A stretch of 64,000 bases of DNA from Epiperipatus broadwayi (lineage: Eukaryota > Onychophora > Udeonychophora > Euonychophora > Peripatidae), in NCBI GenBank assembly GCA_028023455.1, contig JAQFVV010012499.1:1684584-1748583 (forward strand), written 5' to 3'. The notes beneath the pieces were generated by a model, which searched no databases, was not told the DNA's origin, and was given only the letters and a program-made list of their open reading frames with translations. A program made the translations under genes and the position numbers. The number at the start of each line of letters is the position of its first letter. Positions within the stretch are counted from its first letter, which is position 1. Below are positions 11,600-23,649 of this stretch, one piece after another.

Positions 11600-12840
11600 T
11601 CTTTTTCATGGTCCATACTAATCCATCCTGCTTGTACACACTCTCAAAATTTATTTTATAACATACATTTCACTGTATATTAAAACATCATCCACATATT
11701 TGCAATACACCCTACTCACACTTTTTAATAATATGGTGCTTACTACCTACTGCTCGATAATGTCAACAAACTACTTACCATACCATTATATACCAGAACC
11801 ATAGGCCATCCCTTCTCGATTTTATTGACTCCACATTTTATCACAATATTCTTACTTATCCAATCCAAAACAACCATAATAATATTTTCCCTTATGGCAT
11901 ATCATTAACCATTAGTCTTGTAAAATTATAATCAATGAAGCTCAAAGTAATGAACCATATAATTTCACTACATTCAAAGACACCAACTTATACCCCTTCA
12001 CTATAGATACCTTATAAAAACTATCCACATACTCAAATGATGAACTCAATGTATATTCACCAAAGCCAATGCAATCCAAAATCCAGTGAATTATAATCCT
12101 CACTAATTTCTGGTAATCAATCATTACTTTCAATGGGGCATTAGGCATGTCAATTTTTATATTAGCAAATATTTTAGGAATAAATGTGGTTGGTGGATAA
12201 ATTCCCCTGTATCCTTTATTAGTAAGAAATTCTTCACCCTGCAATCTTAACATTCTCAAAATAAACTTGTCTTTCATGATTTTTATCTTATATCCTTCAA
12301 TTTATATAAAGTTTAACTACTCAATTGCTTGGTGAAGCTTACTTTCATATGTGCTTTGAGCATTAAAACATATATACTAGATTTATCCTTCTTATAACAA
12401 ATAAGCAGGTTATCATTTAAAAATAATACAACCTCTCTCAATGATCACTACTCCCTATATATCATCTTATCAGATAATTTACTCAATTATGGAGCTATAG
12501 TTTGAACAATATTTTCCTTTATTAATAACACCATCATATTCACATCTACAACTATTTCTGCTTTAACATTCCTCCACACACCATATATATACCTAGGACC
12601 AAATGAGAAAATTTCCTCCACACTATCTAGAATGTCACATGTCGATTAATTAATCGCTTACTGGCCAGTACTTCCCAATTTAATATGTATTTGCTTATAT
12701 AAAAAAAAAAATCAAACATCAAATATTTAAGTTGAATATCTTTTTTAAAATTTCCAAACCAATCCTGCACATATAATGGTAATGAATAAAACTGTTGTAA
12801 TAATTTTTCTTTTCTTACCAGTGAAAAAAAGGTATTTCCT
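11600..12840 (-). pseudogene. Penelope-like reverse transcriptase, broken
   Basis: Translating the minus strand gives, in order: an N-terminal segment SFGPRYIYGVWRNVKAEI near 12610-12560; LREVVLFLNDNLLICYKKDK (12450-12390), matching the usual PLE pattern ending in 'ADKG'; an open 111-codon stretch (12277-11942) with NAPLKVMIDYQ and YKLVSLNVVKLYGSLL, corresponding to the palm region that normally reads 'PLRPIV' and 'LVSFDVVSLFT' (the catalytic Asp is Asn here); an EGMAYGSGI segment near 11800, the usual 'AMGSPLS' box; and the YVDD catalytic box at 11698-11687 within CKYVDDVLIYSEM. At least four frame breaks occur. These motif names follow known PLE proteins; no search was run. Confidence 0.85.
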
Positions 12841-13042
12841 GCTACATTAAAAAAAAAAAAAAACAAATTTTATTGTATCTTCTTCAAGGCCTCAATCCTA
12901 TTACTTATACCATACATTATACATACATTTTTTTTTTGAAAAAAAAATGTTTGTTAGCTAAAAATCGTCTTCATAAATTTATCACTTTCTGAAATTTCCA
13001 ATCACATTCCATTGCAAAATAATAAATCCAATACTTCTGTTA

Positions 13043-13130
13043 TTATAAAACAGAGAAGCATTAACATAATATAAAACATTACTACATGTGCTTTAAACTC
13101 ATTTGAGTCCTTATCAAGATTGATTAATAA
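13043..13130 (-). repeat. 5' pseudo-LTR remnant of the Penelope-like element
   Basis: Direct repeat of 10702-10790, sharing TATAAAACAGAGAARCATTA and a CTTTAAACTC...GAGTCCTTATCAAGA block. On the minus strand this reads TTGATAAGGACTC-AAAT-GAGTTTAAAGC: a 5-6-bp hairpin between a CTGATGA-like and a GAAA-like box, consistent with a decayed hammerhead. Confidence 0.7.
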
Positions 13131-14812
13131 TTAAAAAAAGTAAACAATGACATGATAATATAATTCAAATTTATACATTTTTGTCAAAAAATATGATTTA
13201 CTATAGCAATATTAACTCATTATCAATTCTGAATCAATAAATTAATTTTAAATAGAATCGTTTCCTTATCAATAGATAAAATTGGAAAACAACTTTTCAA
13301 TAAAGATAAAAATTTTACATCAGCTAAAGTACTCTTTAATGATTTTGGAGAGAAATATCAAATGAATATCAAAAGACAGTTTGTTTTAAAAGAAAATGTT
13401 AAAATAATAAAAAAAATATTAATATTATCAATTATTATTTATATTAAAAATTTACCTAACAGAAAAAAAATTTAAATGAAATAAAACTTCTTATAATTTT
13501 GGGAAAAAAATAATATCAATAAAAAAACATTTTCCATGAAACAAAAGAAAGGATTAATATCATTAATAATAATTACCAATTATTACTTCATTTAAAACTC
13601 ATCTATAAATTTAAATAAAATATGTACCTTTTTATGATGGATTTATTTTTCCTTGGAGTTTTTCTTGGACAATTATAAATTTCATATTTCCATATTGGTT
13701 CTAAATTCTTGTAGGCTTCTCCATTGCTAATGTACACAGTCAAATTTCTCCATGTTTTGCAATAGAATATTTTCAGGCTTTTTTGCAGAACGAATTTATA
13801 CATTTTCTTCAATATATTTATATCCTAGTCAAGATAATGCATAATGATTTTATTCTTTTTTCTTAATAATTTTCCAGATCTTTTATCCAGATAAAAATAG
13901 AAATAATAATGCTCTTGAATAGAGTCAAAGCTTGTTTCTGCTAGTGATACTCTATTTCTCCTTTACATTTCCCCAATAAACAGGTTACATGGAGGTTGAT
14001 GATGTTTAGCTTCTAACTAACCATAACACATAGTTGTCTTCAACTTCATTTCAGAAAACATTTTAACAGCTAAGCTTCTACAGATGAGTCAGGAATGACT
14101 GTTTCTTACAAGACATTGTGATTTACTGATTTACTCACAACCCTATGACATTTTTGTGACAATCTCTGTGTCCAACCAATTACAATATTTTCTTCTACAT
14201 GACGAAATGAATCATTGACTAATTAGGTCTATTTTTACAAAAAAAAATGTTCAGTTATTTCCCTCCTTTTTTAGTTAAAAAATTTCAATATGAAATCCTT
14301 CAGTAGTTTTTTTTTCTTATGCCAAAAATAAAATAATTATTTAATTACCCTTGTTTGGTAAACACTGCTTATTGTTTTGGAGAGAAATAAGGTGGGGAAA
14401 AACTCTGATTAATTAAAACATAATTGAACAAAAATGTTAAAATTTTATTTGTTTTCTTTCGTTTTAAAACTCTATTTATTGCTCTTTTTATTAGCTTTTA
14501 AAAATTAAATTTAAAATTTAAGTTGTTATATTCTAGCACTTTTTAAACGAAAAAAATAAATTAAAGCAGGTAAATAATTAAAATTACCAAAGAGAGAGCA
14601 TAAAAGAAAGTATTTATTTTATTACATATTTTCTCTCTTTTTACAAATCTTAACCAATGATAATATCTAAAAAAAAATGTTTTGGAAACTGTCATATCAT
14701 CATTTAAGAAATAAAAAATAATTAAATTAATGCTTGATATTATGAAAATATTGAATAGATAAAATATAGTTAAACTGAAATCCTTGATTTCACAAGATTT
14801 TTTTAATTTGAA
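13131..14812. other. Intergenic, nothing recognised
   Basis: Very A-rich between 13360 and 13560. The short minus-strand frame at 13603-13812 has no protein-like signature, and no repeat family was recognised. Confidence 0.45.
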
Positions 14813-14836
14813 TTTTTTTTTTTTGGGGGGGGGGGG
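14813..14836. repeat. T12 directly followed by G12
   Basis: Twelve T followed by twelve G. On the opposite strand this is C12A12. It stands alone in AT-rich DNA. Confidence 0.85.
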
Positions 14837-15160
14837 ATTTAAAAATAGACCTAAACATAATAAACTTTGGTTTTTAAAGAACTCAAACTTTACTGATAAT
14901 ATAAAAAATATCTATACTTTTGTCTATATCTATATAAAGGTCCTAATTTTATTCCTTGTCACTCAAGAAATATAGTTTTTGAGACAATTCTGTCTATTGA
15001 AGCTAGTAATTTAAACTTCAATAGGGTTCAATGTGCTAACCCATCACCGATTTGAATCACTTTAAATCGGGCAATTTTTTAGCTATGGTGACGTATAAAT
15101 ACTCAATCAAAAGTTTAGAAAAAGTCCCATAAGATGCTGACCTCTCTTGAATTATTTTAC
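14837..15160. other. Non-repetitive stretch with a CRE-TATA-like word
   Basis: TGACGTATAAATA at 15090-15102 combines a CRE-like half (TGACGT) with a TATA-like word. No coding sequence follows that I can recognise, so a promoter is only a possibility. Confidence 0.25.
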
Positions 15161-15184
15161 AAGTAAAAATCAATACTATGAGTG

Positions 15185-15275
15185 TTTTAAATTAACAAAA
15201 GAAGAACGCCAATTCTGATTGGTTGGACCATCCATTCTCGGCTCTCATTGGCTGGTGATTCTGATAAATATTTTT
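15185..15275. promoter_or_regulatory. Cluster of CCAAT-type boxes
   Basis: Within a locally GC-richer segment, CCAAT occurs on the plus strand (GCCAATTC) and as its reverse complement twice (TGATTGGTTGG and TCATTGGCTGG). Clustered CCAAT boxes suit NF-Y binding, but the 34.9-kb repeat carries the same AGCCAATCA word, so this may be an unrecognised repeat rather than a host promoter. Confidence 0.3.
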
Positions 15276-15561
15276 TCACCGCTGAAAATAAATGTTTTAG
15301 AGTGTTTTTTTATTATTTTTCGTACATATTACAAATTATTTCATAAAATCTGCTGAAAATATAGTTATTTTACAGAATTAGTAAGGTTTTATTAAAAAAT
15401 TGTATACTTTACACGATTGTAAATTGAAAAACAAACCAGCGATAGCAATAATTTTGACATCCTGTCAAGAGTTTTGACTGCCCCAAGCTGTTTATTTAAT
15501 TTTCAAACAAAGATTAATGTTTTAGAATATTTTTCTGGCATTTATTTAAATATTATAATGT

Positions 15562-15603
15562 ATTTTGGTTAAAAATATAATTATTTTGGTTAAAAATATA
15601 ATT
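15562..15603. repeat. 21-bp tandem duplication
   Basis: ATTTTGGTTAAAAATATAATT appears twice, head to tail, within an AT-rich intergenic stretch (15276-16080) that otherwise shows nothing. Confidence 0.8.
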
Positions 15604-16089
15604 ATTTTTAGAAAAACGCTAAGATTTTACTAAAAAAGTCTTAAAAAATTTATAATGGTAAATCTGGGAGGGACATAAATGACGTTTGCATTGCTTGCAA
15701 TTTTCTCGTAATGTTTTCTTTGATTCTTCCACTTTTGAATATTTCTATAAAATACAAATAAAAATATATTTTAGAAAAAAAATTTGTTTACTTTCCTAAC
15801 ATTACAAATAATTAATATACTTTTTGCAAATGAAATTAAAATTAATATAATATTAAAGATGAAAATATTTCTATCAAAGAGTTTGAGAATTGTCCAATTA
15901 AAACAGTTCAGAGTTTTACTCACTTAACCAATAAATAAAGGGTACGATGGAAGAGTTAAGTATAGAGCAGAAAATTGGCATTCAATTGGTTTGAAATAAA
16001 AATTTAGAAAGAAAAGAAAAAAAATATTATTAATTTTGCCAATGTTAGTATCTTAAAAATAGGTTAATTGCTGATGATGTGATCAGTTC

Positions 16090-16860
16090 TTTGATGACTT
16101 AGCTGGCTGGTTTGTTATTATGAAAGAAAATGAGTTTAGAGAGAAAATAGGTAAAGAATTAAAGACTGGTAGATATATGTTTTTAGGAAAAGGACCCGGT
16201 AATTTGATTTTAAAAAAGTTAACAGACATTATGAAAAAAATGGTAAATTAAAAAATTATTAATAGAATAGATTATTTAAAATGTTATCATATTGACTTCA
16301 TAGCAGTTAAGATGAATATGAATATTAAGATTCATAAAGATGGTTTTCCTTTAAGTTTTATTTTTGACTATATACTGATAGTATTATTGAGAACATTTCT
16401 ATGTTCTTAAATAATTTTTTTAAACAATTTTTTTTAATTTTGGCCATAACATGTTTTCTTTTTCTTTTGAAGTTTTTGATAAAATTAATAACTTTAAAAT
16501 GGAAAGTAATTGGGTATTTGATAGTTTGGATATTGAGAAGATGTATAAAAATGTTAATAGTTAAGAAATATTGATTTTCTTATATCTGTGTTGACTAAAA
16601 ATGGATCTTTGTTAAAGAATAAAATTAAAGTTATTTAAGATTTGCTTTTATTATTAGGGGATTCTATGTATTTTACTTATAATGCTAAGTTTATGGAAGG
16701 GTAGAAAATAGGTTATATTATTTATTCTTTAATTTGTTCAGTTTATATTAATTATTTGAAAGAGGAAATTATTATTAATAAGGATTGTATTTATTTAAAG
16801 TTATAAGTAAGCATTTCCATAAATATTTAGATATTTTGTATTTATTACTGCTGTTTTTGT
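16090..16860 (+). mobile_element. Penelope-like RT fragment, second copy
   Basis: Plus-strand translation with several stops gives VIMKENEFREKIGKELKTG, then KIHKDGFPLSFIFDY (the PLE 'PKIHK.GFPLRPI' segment), NWVFDSLDIEKMYKNVN ('SFDIE.LFTNV' palm box), MYFTYNAKFMEG, and IGYIIYSLICSVYINYLKEEI ('AMGSPLSPI.ANIFM..LE'). The order and spacing match a PLE RT. It begins after the N-terminal region and fades after the palm; no GIY-YIG domain was found downstream. Its residues differ clearly from the copy at 10.7-13.1 kb, so it is another lineage or an older copy. Confidence 0.75.
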
Positions 16861-19800
16861 CGTAGTTAACCATATATATTAGGAGTTTGTTTTCCTTTAA
16901 GTTTTTCTTTCCTGGTACTTATTAGAAAATCTGCTACTGAATCTACTAATCTAAGAAACATCTATGTTAAGCTAGGCATGAGAGTGAATGATAGCAAACT
17001 TAATTTAAAATGTTTGTATGGAACTTTATCATGATTTTTATGAAAATTATGGATTACATTTATATTAAAAATATTTCCTCTAAAATACACTAAAAAGATC
17101 TTCTAAGATACTTTACACAGATATGGGTTGATTATTTTATTGGAAAAAAATGTGTAGACATAATTGTGTTCCAGATATTAAATAGCATAACCACCACAAA
17201 GTTCATTTTATTTTTAGTCTCTTTATCTTTTTATCTATGTTTTTTTAGGAGCTAGTAGTACTGCTGCTATGCAACGTATTCATGACTTTTTTAAATATTT
17301 TTAATGTAATAACAAAGAAGAAAAAACTTTCTTTCTTTGGATATTCTGAATCTGCTGCTGAATTATAATTGCTAATAATCACAGTTACTATTATAAGCAG
17401 CAATTTGAAAACCATTAAACTTTTAGTGATATATCTAAAAAAACTAATACCCATTTGCATTTTGAATTAAACTCTCTTTCTCTAAAAAATCAATTTTACT
17501 AAGAGCAGCTAACTCTACCCTATCTTATATTTTAACTGTTTCTTAGATATATGCATCATAATATGAACAGCTATTGAAGAACTCAATTCAAAGTTCAAAC
17601 ATTCTATACATCTATATTTCAACAAAACTGACATGATTGTCATTATTATTTCTAATACTATAATTACCACATATTTTATCACCATTGTCACTATTTATAT
17701 TCCATCTTTTTATCCATAAGTAATTATGAAGTATCAGATTTTATTTTACAGTATATTTAAAACTATCTTTTAGGTTATCCTTCATTCATGCTAGGCAGGG
17801 CACCACTACATGTCTTTTACCAAATGTAAATTATTCGTTCCAAAACTATCATATTAGAAATTAAATTTCATAATGCCTGACTGTTCTTATCCAGTAATTC
17901 AGATCTTCTAATCTGCTGATCACTTTTCTCTTAATAACAAAGATTTGGCATATGAAAAAAGAAATTGGAATCACAAATGTTATGCATATAATTAAAAGTT
18001 AAAAATTTGGTAACACAAATATGTAATTCAATGCTATAATCAACAGACAGAGATAACTTATAACATCAAAGGCTCATCATGATCAGGCCTTGTACCAACA
18101 TAAAAACAGAAAATGTAAATTACAAAAATTAAGGAGAAAAGAAAGTGAACTTCTTAAATCATAATCAATATCTAGACTTAATGAGCGAACATTTTAACAT
18201 ATAAAGAAGTAAGAGATTTTTTTTTTCAGAGACACAGGTTATTAATTGTTTAGTCATTGTTGGCTTTCATATATGAAACTTTTTTCATTATCTATAAACT
18301 TTTGTACCATGTTTATAGTCAGAGATGTTACTTGTGTCATTATAAACTTATTTAACAGCTAAATATATTATAATATATATATAATATTGTATATAAATTA
18401 TTCCCATTTTCTGTAAGCAGATCTTACTAATATATATATATATATATACGTGTGAAGAGAAAAATGCTCAAACAAACTAAATTTAAAATAGTGAAAATGT
18501 TACTATGAAACAAAATTGGTAAAGCAATTAATTGTATGAAGAATTACTAAAATTCATTTATGGAATGGTGAAATCAAAAGTTTAAGTGCTAAATGCGTTT
18601 TTCATGTTAATCTTTTATATTCAATCATTGACAAGCTTAGGGGAAAATGTCTTCATGTTTAAATATGAAAGTAGATTTCTGAAATAAAATATTAATTAAA
18701 TGATTAATTAAAATATCAAAACGCATTTTAATAAAATATATAATTTACCACGATCCTAACAATCGGTTGTTTGAACAATATCTATACATATTGATCATAG
18801 ATTAAAATAATTTAACTATTTAAAAAATAATAAAGCGATTCGTTGCTTAAATTCAGAGACATATAATTCTTAAATCAACACTCTAATCAAAAATAAATAT
18901 CAAACACTCTAATCAAGCAGTAAAATTTTTACTTATAATTTGCAATTAAATTAATAAGTATACAGTGACATTATAGAATACTCTTATTACACTAATCATT
19001 AATTGTTTTAAATTAAATATATATAAATTATATAAAACTAAAATATAAAATGTTAAAAAAATATTCAATTGAATTTTTGTTTTGACTATGTATATATAAT
19101 ACAAATAAATAAATCTTATATACATTGAAGTCACAATATGCGATATATAAATGGACATTAATTCAATTACATGCCATCCGCTATTCAATATATATATAAT
19201 AAAAATGTGTAAGTAAATAAAAGATAAGAAATATTAAAATTCATAAATTTATTATGTTTCAGAAATTTTGGTAAGGTAGCAGCCACATTTTCGTCTTAAA
19301 ACATCATCTCAAAATGTAATGTTCTTAAATCTCAAATGCAAATCCGTTTACCTATATTTTATTGATGATTTAAGTATAACATATTATAATTTGTAAATTA
19401 ATTTCATTTGTTATTTATTTTACAAAAAAAGTATTATTATATATAATATTTTATTTGTTTTGTAAGTACGAAATAAGCAATAAACCAAAACAGAATTTAT
19501 AAAGAGCCTTCACTGACAGTTATAATGAAAATTTTAGTGTAATAAAGTTTCAAAAATGAATCATCTATTAAAAAATGATAATAAAAGCCAAACTTATCAA
19601 TTAGTTTAGTGGATAAAATAAACAAACTTTAATTTATAGATTTTATAATTAAAGTAATTAATTTTCTTAAAAATTATTGTTATTAAAATAATTATAAATA
19701 ATTAACGCAAGAAAAAATAAACAGCTTTCATGTGTTAATAATAATAGTATTAATTATTTAAATAGTTTAATAATGACATTTGTTTCTAATCAGAAACTTG

Positions 19801-20510
19801 TGCAAAATAGTTACAAATGGTAGATAAAAGAAATCAGCAAGCACACTTTTTTTAAAAGTTATTTTAAACAATTATTGAATGATTCCTGAAAAAAAAAGAC
19901 ACTGAATTTATTTTATTTTATTTATGTCAGTCTGCTTTTTGTTTCAAATTCTTTCAGATCATTTCATTATTTTATCCATCAATGTCACAAGCCTTTTTTT
20001 TCTTATGCCATTTAATATTTTTCAGATCTAATTTAAGATATCAGTCCTTTATCAACTATCATCTTTTCTATCAATATCCTCCATTTTTAATAACGTAATT
20101 TCTCCCTCCCGGTTCTGGTAAAATATGATGCAATTCATTTATTAAATAAATCTTTTTTTTCTTTAAAAAAAAACTTTTATTTTACATCTGAATCAACCAA
20201 ATATAAATACATCCTAAATAATTGTTACTCTTAAAATTTCAATCCTATATATATGGTCTTTTTTAAAGTGTAATAACATTATTTTAGTACAAACATACTG
20301 GTTCTAGATCTGAAAAGTTAGAAAAATAGTGAATGTATGTTATCAATGTATATAATCACATAGTAATAACAGCTGCAACAACAAGAATCTATGGAGTGGA
20401 CAGTAGGAATTTTCCCTGCACGGGTTCTTTATGGTCTCCAACAGCAATCAAAGGGTCTCCTTTGAGTTAATAGCAAGCTCCTTACTGCAGCCATATATTG
20501 ACAGTATTCA
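16861..20510. other. Intergenic, nothing recognised
   Basis: AT-rich, with a TA tract at 18429-18449 and scattered short frames (for example 17245-17460 and 18946-19188, minus) that are hydrophobic AT-driven translations. The C-terminal part of the 16.1-kb PLE might be buried at 16900-17200 but cannot be read. Confidence 0.45.
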
Positions 20511-20512
20511 AT

Positions 20513-20514
20513 AT

Positions 20515-20562
<48 letters not shown>
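20513..20562. repeat. Compound microsatellite (TA)n(TG)n
   Basis: A TA tract (about 20514-20533) runs directly into a TG tract (to about 20561). It lies 0.4 kb upstream of the RTE element. Confidence 0.9.
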
Positions 20563-20567
<5 letters not shown>

Positions 20568-21049
20568 CGAGCTTGCAATATGCTTTCATTAGATGTGCAT
20601 TCAATATTAGGTAGATGTTTTTAGCTGTATTTTAAAAATGTTAACTGGTTAACATTATTTATTACGAGATATATTAAATAATTTTTAAGCATTTTTATAT
20701 ATTTTTATCACTTACTATATTATACATATAGTATACAAACATGGATGGGCTGCTCACCAACATGCATTAACCAGTGGAGTGAGTTTACTAGCTTTTTACC
20801 TCTGAGTTTAAGATCAAGAAACACTATGCTCCTTCTTATCAGTTGCCAGATAAGGCAAAATGAATGTTTGTGTAAATGATAAATATTTTTCCCATTGATA
20901 TATACAATTATGACAGACAAAAATAAATCATGGCCATTATTCCCAAGAGGCTGTAAAGTCACCAACCAAGGCAGCAGTTGGTGGTCAAAGGTGGAGATTG
21001 CTAAGAATCTCTTGATTGCAGATCCAGGCTGCCATCTGATGATGACTTA

Positions 21050-21860
21050 TTAATTAGGTACTTACAACTCCAGATCACTTTCAAGTGAAGGAAGATTGCA
21101 AGAATTAGAAGAACTGTCTTATATTAAATGAGACATTATTGGACTTTGTGAACTTAGAAGAAAAGGTTAAGACACAATTGATTTAAAAAGTGGACATGTA
21201 CTCTCTTATAGAGGCACAAATATTGAAAATACAAGCGCAATAGGATTAATTATAAATAAAAAGTGGCAGAACAACATTGTGGTGATTAATGGTGTATCGG
21301 ACAGAGTAGCAAAATTAGTTATATGACTTAATAGCAGATACCAAAAGCAGATAATTCAGGTTTATGCCCCAACAAGTTCTCACAGTGATGAAATAGTAGA
21401 AGATTTTTATATGGATGTACAAAAAGCTTTTGATCAGAGTAAACAACATTTTAAAATAATTATGGTAGACTTTAATGCTAGAATTGGTAAACAAATGAAA
21501 GATAAAATTGTGTAGGTAATTTTGGTTATGGTAATAGAAATGAGAGAGGACATAGACTTGTGGATTTTGTAGAAAAAAAAGAACTTTATATTATGAATTC
21601 TTTTTTTGAGAAAAATGTTAAAAGGAAATGGACATCAAAACATCTAAATGAAGGTAAAGCATAATTGGATTATATTTTGACTAACAGAAAATACATATTT
21701 CAAGATTGTAATGTTCTTAATAAATTTAACATAGGAAGTGATCATCAATTACTAAGGAGTAAGATATGTGTTAATGCAAAACTAGAGAGACAAAAATTAT
21801 TAAGAAAAACAATATTTACAGTTGATATTCCTAATCTCCAAAAACATTGTACATAATTTA
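21050..21860 (+). pseudogene. APE-type endonuclease of the RTE-like LINE
   Basis: The frame opens with LGTYNSRSLSSEGRLQELEE, followed by DIIGLCELRRKG (the Glu of 'E.R'), SGHVLSYRG, QIIQVYAPTSSHSDE (the 'YAPT' strand), FKIIMVDFNARIGK (the 'GDFNA' box with Gly changed to Val), ERGHRLVDF, and LDYILTNRKYI with SDHQLLRSKI (the catalytic 'SDH' box, intact). Stops interrupt it at about 21155, 21325, 21513 and 21661, and there is a frameshift near the third. The fold cleaves target DNA to start reverse transcription. The motif set is complete, so the domain decayed by point mutation. Confidence 0.85.
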
Positions 21861-22259
21861 AATTAGAACTTACAAATCTGTTTTGAGTATTAGTAGATTT
21901 TGAACATGATTCAGATTTGAATGAAATTAATATGAAAATAACAGATACAATTTTAAAAACTGCAACAAAAATAGCTGGTAGAAAAAGCAGCAATTGACCA
22001 ATAAAATTTCCACTGAGACTAGAGAATTTATGAAGAAAAGAAAGAATATGAAAATATACAAAAAATATGAATTAAAAAGAATTGAATATCTCAAATTGTG
22101 TAAAATGGTGCAGAAAATAATTGAAAATGACATAAAAAGTATAACTGTGAACTAGCAAGAAAAGCTGTAGAAGAGAATAAAAGTTTTGAGAGTGTAAAAT
22201 AACATTTTGGTATTGGTAGGAAATTTATATTTGCAATAAGAAAAAAAAGGTGGAATTAT

Positions 22260-23420
22260 TACTAAAAGGAGGGATGACATGATGAAATGGGTAGAGGACT
22301 TTTATCAAGAATTATATAGTTATAAAGAAAAAGTACCTCCTATATCTATTACATCTTCCAAATTGCCCAGAATTTTAAAGGAAGAAGTGAGACATGGAAT
22401 TCAATGTATGTAGAAAGAAATGGTTCCAGTAATGATGGAATTATAATTTATATATTAAAAGAAGCAGGTGAAGAAATAGAAAACATTTTAGCAAAGTTAT
22501 ATATCAAATGTCTAAATGACAAAAATGTACCAGATGATTGGAAGAATGCAGTATTAATATTAATATTTTAAAAAGGTGATAAAAAGATATTAAAAATTAC
22601 AAACAAATGAGCCTTTTATCAGTTTTATACAAAATTTTTACCAAGATAATTAAAACTCATCTACAGAGAACATTGGATTTCCACCAAGCAAAAGAACAAG
22701 CTGAATTTAAAAGTGGTTTTAATGACACTGGAAAGTCAACATTGGGAAGGGTGTAAGACAGGGTGACCCCATATCTCCAAAACTTTTCACAGCAGTGCTG
22801 CAAAAAGTATTTTGTGGGTTAAAATGGGAAGCTAAAGGAGTGAATGTAAATGGAGATTATTTAAGCCATTTAAATTTTGCAGATGATGTAGTTGTTTTTG
22901 AACATAATGCTTTAGAGCTGCAGGAAATGTTGCAGGAGTTATCAGATGAAAGTAGGAAAATAGGACTAAAGATAAATGTTAAAAAGACTAAAGTATTATT
23001 TAATGGATTTTCTCAAAATATGAAAATAAAGTTTGATTATGATGAGTTAGAAAAAGTTAACAATTACAAATACCTTGATCAGATTATTAATACAGATAGA
23101 AACATAATGGATGAAATTAATCATACAATTAAACTTGGTTGGGGTGCTTTTGGTAGAAATAACTTGATACTAAAAGAAAATATGCCTATGTGTTTGAAAA
23201 GAGAGGTTCTTAATAAATGTGTTTTACCAGTTCTTACTTATGGATCTGAGACTTGGACACTTAATAGAAGATCAATACAGACTTCAGACCACTCAAGAAG
23301 TATGGAGAGATGCATGTTGGGAGTAAGAAGAAGATATCAAAGACACAATACATGGCTAAGAGAAAAAACAGGTGTTACTGATCTCATTGAAACAATTAAA
23401 AGACTGAAGTGAAGTTGGAC
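22260..23420 (+). pseudogene. Reverse transcriptase of the RTE-like LINE, with a palm deletion
   Basis: The N-terminal RT reads MMKWVEDFYQELYSYKE and EEVRHGIQCM, then decays. After EFKSGFND (22705-22730) the sequence jumps to IGKGVRQGDP. The roughly 100 residues that normally lie between these, including the first catalytic Asp motif, are missing, probably by deletion near 22725-22740. The following 205-codon open frame (22795-23412) carries SHLNFADDVVVF, with FADD as the catalytic box, GLKINVKKTKVLFNGF, NNYKYLDQIINTD, VLPVLTYGSETWTLNRR and a basic C-terminal stretch. In the 22.3-22.7 kb part most codons are in other frames. This is a dead enzyme. Confidence 0.85.
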
Positions 23421-23649
23421 TGGGTATATTGCTAGAAGAGATGATAATATATGGAAAATTGAAATCTTAATCTGGATTCCAAGAGATTGTAAAAGACCCA
23501 GAAAGAGAACCATATGTGAGATGGATGGATGAAATAAGAAAGTATGCAGAGATGATGTAGAGAATCGAGGAACCATGGATTGAACTCGAAAAGATTTTTA
23601 TCCTGCAGTGTATTGATAATGGTTGATGATGACTATCAATATTAATAAA

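Larger units (their letters stand above)
10702..13130 (-). mobile_element. Penelope-like element with GIY-YIG domain and flanking direct repeats
   Basis: PLEs encode one protein with an RT related to telomerase and, in many lineages, a C-terminal GIY-YIG endonuclease; they are flanked by direct pseudo-LTRs. All these parts are visible on the minus strand: a 5' direct repeat (13043-13130), an N-terminal region (about 12840-12300), the RT (about 12280-11600), the GIY-YIG region (about 11160-10990) and a 3' direct repeat (10702-10790). Several stops and frameshifts make it inactive. The direct repeats carry a hairpin resembling a decayed hammerhead ribozyme, a motif reported for PLE pseudo-LTRs. 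At about 2.4 kb it is close to a full-length PLE. Confidence 0.85.
20940..23640 (+). mobile_element. RTE-like LINE, near full length but broken
   Basis: RTE-clade LINEs encode an APE-type endonuclease followed by an RT in one protein and end in a short 3' tail. Here the endonuclease (21050-21860) is followed by a linker, the RT (22260-23420), a C-terminal part reaching FYPAVY near 23600, and a tail with TTGATAATGGTTGATGATGA at about 23611-23630. Copies at 8.1, 40.0 and 57.2 kb belong to the same family. Several stops, frameshifts and an internal deletion in the RT palm make it inactive. Clade assignment is from motif recognition only. Confidence 0.85.

Noticed and set aside
12627-12866. 79-codon minus-strand frame as an independent gene
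   Set aside because: It lies at the expected N-terminus of the Penelope-like protein and leads into its motifs, so it is part of that pseudogene at most.
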